Assembly (NCBI GenBank): GCA_007570785.1
Contig: ML660201.1
Coordinates: 32,797,840 to 32,861,839 of the forward strand
Origin: Antilocapra americana
Taxonomy: Eukaryota > Chordata > Mammalia > Artiodactyla > Antilocapridae
Length of the DNA stretch: 64,000 bases
Direction of reading: 5' to 3'
Shown here in pieces: positions 57,316-64,000 of this stretch. The position numbers and the translations under genes were made by a program. A model generated the notes under the pieces. That model did not search any database. It saw nothing but the letters and a program-made list of their open reading frames with translations, and was not told the origin of the DNA. Every line of letters starts with the position of its first letter. Position 1 is the stretch's first letter.

Positions 57316-57691
57316 TCATACTTGTGAAAGATGTAAGATCAGTGTCTTGATTTATTTCTTTGTATGTGGCTGTCCAGTTGTTCTGGCACCATTCATTGAA
57401 AAGACTGTCTTTGCTCCATTGTATTTTCTGTTCTTCTTTGTCAAATATCAATTAACTATATTTATGGAAGTCTAGTTTGGGTCTTTCTATTCTGTTCCAT
57501 TGATTTATTTATTCTTTGGCCAGTACCATAATGTTTTTGATTACAGCAGTTTTATAGTTAAGGCTTGAAATCAAGTATTGTTATTAATAGCTCTCTAACT
57601 TTGTTCTTTCACTATGGTGTTGGCTAGTCTGTGTCTGTTGTCTCTCCACATAAACTTTAGAACTGGTTTGTTCATATCTATAAACAAGCTT

Positions 57692-58165
57692 TTGCAGAAA
57701 TTTTCTGTCATTTTTCTGACAAAGGTCTGTATAGTCAAAGCTATGGTTTTTCCAGAACTGGGCCATACATAAAGCTGAGCACCGAAGAATTGATGCTTTT
57801 GAACTGTGGTGTTGGAGAAGACTTGTGAGTGTCCCTTGGACTGAGGGAGATCAAACCAGCCAATCCTAAAGGAAATCAGTTCTGAATATTCATTGGAAAG
57901 ACTGATGCTAAAGTGGAAGCTCCAGTATTTTGGCCCGCTAATGAGAAGAACTGACTCCCTGGAAAAGACAATGATGCTGGGTAAGATTGAAGGCAGGAGG
58001 AGAAGGGGACGACAAAGGATAGGATGGTTAGATGGCATCATGGACTCGATGGATATAAGTTTGAACAAGCTCTGGGAGCTGGTGATGGGCAGGGAAGTCT
58101 GGCGTGCTGCAGTCCATGGGGTTGCAAAGAGTTGGACATGACTGAGCAACAGAACTGACTGACTG
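57692..58165 (+). mobile_element. BovB LINE 3' end inserted in L1M
   Basis: Sense BovB: 'gacaaaggtctgtatagtc', 'ctttggtccgctaatga' type text, 'gagaaggggacgacaaagg', tail 'gagcaacagaactgactgac'. Target duplication within the L1: atatctataaacaagctt (57674-57691) and atatctattaaacaactta (58166-58184). The first ~35 bases are diverged. A 257-codon frame on the other strand is an antisense artefact. Confidence 0.92.
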
Positions 58166-58219
58166 ATATCTATTAAACAACTTACTGGGATTTTAATGGG
58201 GATTGCATTGACTCTGCAG

Positions 58220-58443
58220 GCTTCCCAGGTGGTGCTAGTGGTAAAGAACCCACCTGTTAATGAAGGAGATGTAAGAGAGGTAGGTTCGATCCCTGGCTTG
58301 GGAATATCCCTTGGAGGAGGGCATGGCAACTCACTCCAGTATTCTTGTCTGGAGAATCCCATGGACACGGGAGCCTGGCTGGCTATAGTTCATGAGGTCA
58401 CAAAGAGTCGGACATGACTGAAGTGACTTGGCATGCATACATT
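58220..58443 (+). repeat. Bov-tA SINE inserted in L1M
   Basis: Sense full-length Bov-tA: 'gcttcccaggtggtgctagtgg', 'ggttcgatccctggcttgg', 'gtctggagaatcccatggac', 'cacaaagagtcggacatgactg'. Target duplication cattgactctgcag (58206-58219) and cattgactctacag (58444-58457). Confidence 0.95.
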
Positions 58444-58744
58444 CATTGACTCTACAGATCAATGGAAAGAACTGACATCTTGACAGTATTGAGTCTTCCT
58501 ATTCATGAACATGGGATATTTATTTGCTTATTTAGTCTTTGTAAATTTTTTTTTTTTATATAGTTCCTTGGTCGATCCTTCTACCTTAAAATTTTCTTTT
58601 AAATATAATTCACGTCATGGTTGACGCTTCCGCCTTTCTCTGGGTGTTCTGTTAAACGTTGATAACAGAAAGTGAGAGCCATCTCTCCTTGCGTTAATTG
58701 CTGTCTCTTCTGTGCCATGACATCATTATTGTTTTTGTGCCCTG

Positions 58745-58980
58745 CCCCTGCTCTGTGCCAGGTACTGTGCTGGGTACTTGAGTACTTGTCCATGTATTAG
58801 CTCTGAAGTATTGCCTAGGACCATGCAGAGTAGGGAGGCTTTATCATTCTCATTCTCTAGATTAGGAATTGGAGGCTTAGAGAAGTTAAATAAAGTTGCC
58901 CAAGGACACCAAAAAATTAAGTATCTAAGTTGAGATCTGAACCGGGATTCAGGTGTATCTGAATTCAAGTTATTGCTTGA
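58745..58980 (-). repeat. MIR SINE, nearly complete
   Basis: Antisense MIR: 'ctctgtgccaggtactgtgctggg', 'ttatcattctcattctctagat', 'aggcttagagaagttaaataaag', 'gttgcccaaggacacc' and 'gaaccgggattcagg'. One of the clearest MIR copies here. Confidence 0.85.
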
Positions 58981-60344
58981 CTCCTATGATGGTTCCCTGG
59001 CCTGTGAACTCAAATTACTCTGTAAAGAAGATTTGTGGACTCCAACTAAATAAAGAATTTGAAAAAATGAAAGTTTTCTACCGGTTATCTTATCTAGAGG
59101 ATGAGATTATACACAGTATAAATGCAATTCTAGGTAAAGTTCAGCCTGTTTTAATATTGAAAGTCTATTGTTGCTTCTGCTTTGGAAGAGGTGATTTAGC
59201 CCATCTGAGAATGAGGTATCTTCCTGAAGGATGGCAAGTAAATATTTCTTCTCACTTCTATGAATTGAAATTAAAAAATCTTATTTTAAAGACCAAGCCC
59301 TTCTTGTCCTCAAGGGAGTGGCAACCAAATCTTTGCTTGCTGATTTAGATTCTGCTTTAAATGGGGCAGTGAAAGTTTCCATGTGAGTCAAACAAAGGAA
59401 ATAGGATTTTGGAGGGTGGTGTGAAGCCAAATGATAATCTATGGGAAGGAAAGCAAAGAGAAAGGAGCCTAAAGCTTGTGACTGGGCAGAAGAGATTTGG
59501 CAGTACCTCAGATCTGCTTAGGAAATGCTTGGTAAATGGCCCTGGAGAAAAAGTACTGGTCACAGCATATATTAACACACTGCTCACTCCCACAAAACTA
59601 GTAACTCTACATGACCTCTGCCAAAAGGTCTGACTGATTGACAGGCCAATCTTGACGCAGAGGTATTCAGCTATGACTACCTAGCAGGAACAACACTTGG
59701 TCTAAGCCACAAGGCTTCCATCTGAGGACCCATGTGTGTACCTTCCCACAGTTCTCCCAGAGCTACTGTAAATTCAAAGGGACCCCTTGAAGTGGTAGGG
59801 AAGCAAACACCCTCCTGGGTGTGAAATGAGACCAAGCATGAAGCAGATGTCTTTCTTATGCCCAGTTGGATGAAAGACCTTGCCTTGGGCATGTTTGGAT
59901 TGTGAGATTGGAATCAGAATATAAGCTGCACTCTTCAGGCATCCTTTCATCCTATGTAGCAAATGGCATCATCACCAAATCATTAAAGAGCTCCTGCTGA
60001 GTGTTCTGATGAGACCATGTTTAAGTTGAACATCCTACAATTCAAGGAAGCTCTAAGCATTCTCCGTGATTTTGTAGCATTAGTGGTTCTGCTTTTCACT
60101 TTCTGCTTCCTGAATTTACTCAGCCTTCCAGATTTTGCCTTATGCTTGCTCGTAATGGGTTCTGAATTTCTTTTTCCACAAAAAATGGTCTTTCTGAATA
60201 CTTTGTGAAACATAAGTAATTTTCCTAAAAAGTTGGGATGTGTCCCAGGGCAGTCATCCAAGGCTATCTCTTACTTTCACTACTCACATTACCCTCCCCA
60301 TAATGGCAGCCACCTGGAAAAGTAACCTTTTTTTTCCTATTTAC
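58981..60344. other. Single-copy non-coding DNA
   Basis: A 131-codon plus-strand open frame (58953-59348) starts inside the MIR and has no family signature. No gene was recognised. Confidence 0.4.
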
Positions 60345-60430
60345 CCACTATTTTACTTTGGGGTTTTATAGTGTCTGGCACAGTGCCCAGAGCTTCATCC
60401 ACATTTACTGAATGAATTAATGAATTTGTA
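60345..60430 (+). repeat. L2 LINE 3' end fragment
   Basis: It reads 'gtgtctggcacagtgccc', then 'tactgaatgaattaatgaat', the typical L2 3' end and GAAT-like tail. Confidence 0.6.
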
Positions 60431-60441
60431 CAAAAATGCAT

Positions 60442-60715
60442 TATTGGAAGAACTGATGCTCATGCTGAAACTCCAATCCTTTGGCCACTTGATGTGAAGA
60501 ACTGACTCACTGGAAAAGACTCTGATGCTGGAAAAGATTGAAAGCAGGAGGAGAAGGGGACGACAGAGGATGAGATGGTTGAATGGCATCACTGACTCAA
60601 TGGACATGAGTTTGAGCAGGCTTTGGGAGTTGGTGATGGACAGGGAAGCCTGGTGTGCTGTAGTCCATGGGCCGCAAAGAGTCAGATACGACTGAGTAAC
60701 TGAACTGAATTGAAA
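60442..60715 (+). mobile_element. BovB LINE 3' end
   Basis: Sense BovB: 'atgctgaaactccaatcctttgg', 'gaggagaaggggacgacagagg', tail 'gagtaactgaactgaattg'. 5'-truncated, about 270 bases, well preserved. Confidence 0.93.
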
Positions 60716-61784
60716 AACCTTTCTCCTGTGGATGCCAAAGTGAAATTGAGATGCTTGCAACATTGCAGAATGAAGAGTTACTGTCTCTTATCTGAAGAGT
60801 ACATTCAATACAGTAATGAGAAGTACTAAAGTACTGTTGGGAGCTCCTTCTCAGGCTCTGCAGATGGTCGTGTCTCATCTAGACCTAGGCCAGTTCTTTT
60901 CTTTGTTATTCTATGTGCAGGAAGAGCTTTCTTAGACAGCCTGTGAAACAGTGACAAGCTCATTTCTTACTACTGTGATAAAAAGTTTAATGCTTTAGTG
61001 TCCTATCTGAGTTTTAAAACTTATGGAATCACAGTATCTAGCCTGGCCTCATATTTTTAAAATGTGCATACAGGGAATTAGGTAGTATTACCAGTTCTAT
61101 AGCTAGAAATAGAAACCCTTAATTTCACCTCTTGGTTCAGAATTCTTTCCTTTACATCATCTCCTTTCCTCTAAATAGGAGTCCACTTGCTCCTATTTAG
61201 TGTTATGAGGTCCTAAGAGGGAACATAAGGGAGAAAACTTGTGAGGTATAAGACAGTAGGGAGTGGTGGTGAGTATGGCAAGCTAGATTATATGTTCCCT
61301 TTCAAGGACAAGACCTACATTTTAGTTCTTGCTAGTGTTGCACAAGGGAACATTGACAAACCTGCTTCTCCTAGAAAAGTCTAAAACCTGAATATCCATG
61401 TAAAATTTTTCAACCTTTACTTTTTGGCAAAACATTTTTTAAAACTTAAAGATATCATATAGACTGAGCAGAGCATGTATTCAAAACTTGCCCAAGCGAC
61501 TTCTGCTCTGTGCCTTCCAGTAAATGTGACCACAGAGCTGGGATAGAGGGTTGTAGGTATTGTCTCAAGTCATTTGACATTGGTCTATGGTTCTCTATAC
61601 CAATATCTGAAATTTCCTGTTTAAAAGTATTTTTGTGTGAATTTGAAATTCTCTAAAGCTAACTCTCACTTTCTTTGCCTTTGGTGATGTTTTATGAAGA
61701 GGAGAGAAAAGATGCAGTTACATTTCTATTTTTTAATAAGTAGAAGAGATAACAATTAAAAGCAGAATCTGTGGAAGCTTTCTG
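60716..61784. other. Single-copy non-coding DNA
   Basis: Nothing was recognised. Confidence 0.4.
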
Positions 61785-61960
61785 CTTGGATATATGACCT
61801 TGGGCAAGTTACTTAATCTTCCCATGCCTTGGTTTCTTTGTGTTTCATAAGGAGAGAATAATAGTACCTACTTCATAGGGTTGCTGCAAGGATTAATTGA
61901 GTTGTATGTTAATTGCTTAAAATAGTGCCTAGCCACCCAGTAAGCACACAGCAATTTTTG
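61785..61960 (+). repeat. MIR SINE
   Basis: Sense MIR: 'tatatgaccttgggcaagttac', 'atgccttggtttctttgtg', 'gtacctacttcatagggttgctgc' and 'atagtgcctagccaccc'. Clear and collinear. Confidence 0.85.
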
Positions 61961-62500
61961 GTGTTTTTAGGATTATTTTGCTAGTATTGCTAGTGAATTG
62001 CGCTTATTCTTGGATTTACTGCAAATCAGTTTTGTCCCTCATGTGGATCAGAGCTGAACAAAGGGTGGGTGTATGCACTACTCTTTATAACATGTAGGCA
62101 GATGAAGGTTAAGAGCAACAATACATAATCCCTAGGTCTTCTCATTTGGATAGCCTTCTAGGGGAATCTGGAAGCCATCAGGCTATGTAGACACTGGCCA
62201 AAGAGAAGGAATAAAGCTGAGCGTTGAGACCCTCCAGAGGTGGCTGTACTGAGACAGAGACCCAGCTGATTTAAAATGGAGACCTCTTTAAAGTTAGTCT
62301 ATTACCTATTTCTGATTTTATCACAAATATGTCATTAAAAATGACCACCTCTGTTGCTCTAATAGGTTATTGGCTACTCACTGTTCTCAGAATTTCGACT
62401 AAAGCATTTTAATTAATGTCTTTGCTGTCACTTTCTGATACCACTGCCTTTTATTAAAATTAACCTACTTCATTGAATTTATTTATTATCTTGGTCATTA
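61961..62500. other. Single-copy non-coding DNA
   Basis: Nothing was recognised. Confidence 0.4.
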
Positions 62501-62504
62501 TCTT

Positions 62505-62815
62505 GTAACATTATTTTTCCACTTTTCTTGATAAATAATTGATGTACATCACTTGTGTAAGTTTAAGGTGTACAGCACGATGGTTTGATTTTACACACAT
62601 TGTCAGATGACCACAACATGAACAGATAGTTTAGCTAACAATCCGTTCTTCTCATACAGACATAGTATTAAGAAAAACAAAAAGGGAAGGAAAATTTTTC
62701 TTTGTAATGAGGTCTTTTAGGATTTACTCTTTTAACAAATTTTTAATATACCATACAGCAGCATTAGCTATAGTCATCACATTATACTTAGCATCCTTGG
62801 TTTGTATTAAAACTG
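62505..62815 (-). mobile_element. L1M 3' UTR fragment
   Basis: Antisense old L1: 'ataattgatgtacatcactt', 'taaggtgtacagcacgatgg', 'gaggtcttttaggatttactc', 'ttagctatagtcatcac'. Matches the reverse of an L1MA/L1MB-type 3' UTR. Confidence 0.7.
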
Positions 62816-64000
62816 TAAGTCTGTATGTGTTGACTGCCTTGGAGCATGTATTTTCTAACTGGTGGAACAAGCTGGAATCTCTTGCTCGGTAGAGGAACAA
62901 GCTCATTTTATGTAAAGAGAGGGTGTCCAGAAAGAAATCATGTGATAGATATCTTGTGTTTCTTAACAGTGGAGACAGCAGGAGTATGATAGGAGCAGTG
63001 CAAGATCTGACCTCATAAACATCTCAGAACTATACTCTGGGTCTTTCAGCCAATAGCTTGCCTTTCACTTGAGCCCACCTTGCCATGTGTGGAAACCCTC
63101 CAAAGAAAGGTGATCACATCTCTCCAGGTGGCAGACAAGTGTCATAAGAAAGGAATGTGGAGAGTCCGGTGGGTTGTGGCTATGACATGGAGATCACTGC
63201 AGTTTCTCTTCGAGCTGTCAAAGAGTTCATAATGAATGTGTATGGAGAGGGCTCCTCCTCCTTAAGAAAGGCTCTTTCTTCAGGTGTTCATTCACGACCC
63301 CTTTCTTTGTGTGGATCATCAACTCTTTCATTAATCATTTTTTTCCCAGGGAGAGGGCTCTATGGACAATGATGTCAGGAATATATTTTGGGGGCCTGCC
63401 CTACAGACCCTCCCACCTCCCATGCTGATATTTATGATACAGAAAGAAGATAACCCAGAGTCCATAAAAATTGGTGTGGATGCCTGAAGGGATGTGATCA
63501 TTTTCTGAGTCTGGGTAAGGCTCAACAGGGTGACTGTGGCAGGCATCCATGAATGGTCCCCTCTGTCTATCCTAGTGTCTCATTGGACGCTGAGTTATGT
63601 GTAAGATAAGGCATGGCCAAACAAACAAAGGGCTTGCCTGATGACCCTACTGGGGTTACTTGCAGTGAACGTGTATACCATCTTACTCCTCTTGGGCAGG
63701 CCTCTCCCTGGATGTAAAGCGCTCAGTGGGACATGGTCTCTGATTTATCCACCTCTCTGTTCAACAGCACCAAAGATCCTATCACCCCTTTGTGCTTGGG
63801 ATCAAGTGATATCTTTAGAGTTTTGGGCTTTTATCCAAGAGTTCAATTGTCCTTTTCAATGTCATCTATGATTACTAGGAAACTGAACTTTATTTCTCTA
63901 TTTTGATCTGCTTTTTCTTGAACTGTGATTTCCCCATCTTGATTGAAGCAGGAATGATTTGCCTATTATACTCTTTCCCTGTCTAGAAATTGTATCAAGA
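62816..64000. other. Single-copy non-coding DNA
   Basis: No repeat or gene was recognised to the end of the window. Confidence 0.4.

Larger units (their letters stand above)
57318..58600 (-). mobile_element. L1M ORF2 fragment, interrupted by BovB and a SINE
   Basis: Antisense old L1 ORF2 in three pieces: 57318-57691 ('ggctgtccagttgttctggc', 'ttctgttccattgatttattt'), 58166-58219 ('ttaatggggattgcattgac') and 58444-58600 ('aactgacatcttgacagtattg'). The pieces are collinear, so the BovB and SINE between them are later insertions. The A/T-rich end near 58540-58570 is not a clear tail. Confidence 0.85.

Noticed and set aside
57595..58368. 257-codon open frame on the minus strand
   Set aside because: It runs antisense through a SINE, a plus-strand BovB and an L1. 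Antisense BovB often stays open by composition; no host gene is indicated.
58953..59348. 131-codon open frame
   Set aside because: It starts within a MIR SINE and has no recognisable domain.

Overview
The window is mammalian nuclear DNA from a ruminant, most likely a bovid. The evidence is the repeat content. It carries many copies of the BovB (RTE-type) LINE, the BovB/tRNA-derived Bov-tA SINEs (monomers and the typical Bov-tA2 dimer), ruminant L1-BT 3' ends and one older cetartiodactyl CHR-type SINE. These sit on a background of ancient MIR, L2, L1M and MER20 fragments. Base composition is AT-rich and CpG-poor. No operons, phage, CRISPR arrays or complete protein-coding genes are visible. 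The longest open frames fall on BovB or L1 sequence, often on the antisense strand.

Layout. 1-3190: mostly single-copy DNA with MIR/L2 relics, a Bov-tA2 dimer and a 10-N gap whose flanks overlap by 13 bases. 3194-5512: a three-level nest, with a plus-strand BovB split by a minus-strand BovB, itself split by a poly(A)-tailed processed retrocopy. 5.7-15.2 kb: BovB, MER20, L1 and SINE fragments, including an L1 inserted in a SINE with a 15-base target duplication (14508-14859). 15.2-26 kb: single-copy DNA, a young L1-BT with a SINE in its tail, and an L1M split by BovB. 26-32 kb: a candidate coding exon (26679-26750), a long imperfect inverted repeat (27952-28126), an LTR-like block and a second MER20. 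32-45 kb: a SINE mosaic, then mostly single-copy DNA with MIR relics. 45.5-50.8 kb: a BovB and a long mosaic L1M. 50887-50964: a perfect 21-bp stem hairpin. 51-55 kb: mostly single-copy. 55.2-58.6 kb: a BovB split by L1-BT, then an L1M invaded by SINEs and BovB, with several target-site duplications intact. 58.6-64 kb: sparse relics and single-copy DNA.

The window reads as intergenic or intronic DNA. The one exon candidate, 72 bases with good splice sites and one open phase, is the only hint of a host gene, and I could not identify it. I found no clear undescribed biological system. The most unusual items are the two inverted-repeat hairpins, the unidentified retrocopy, and several short or rearranged retroposon insertions. 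Repeat family names come from recognition of consensus sequence, not from a database run; boundaries are generally good to within about 5-30 bases, and to the base only where a target-site duplication is quoted.
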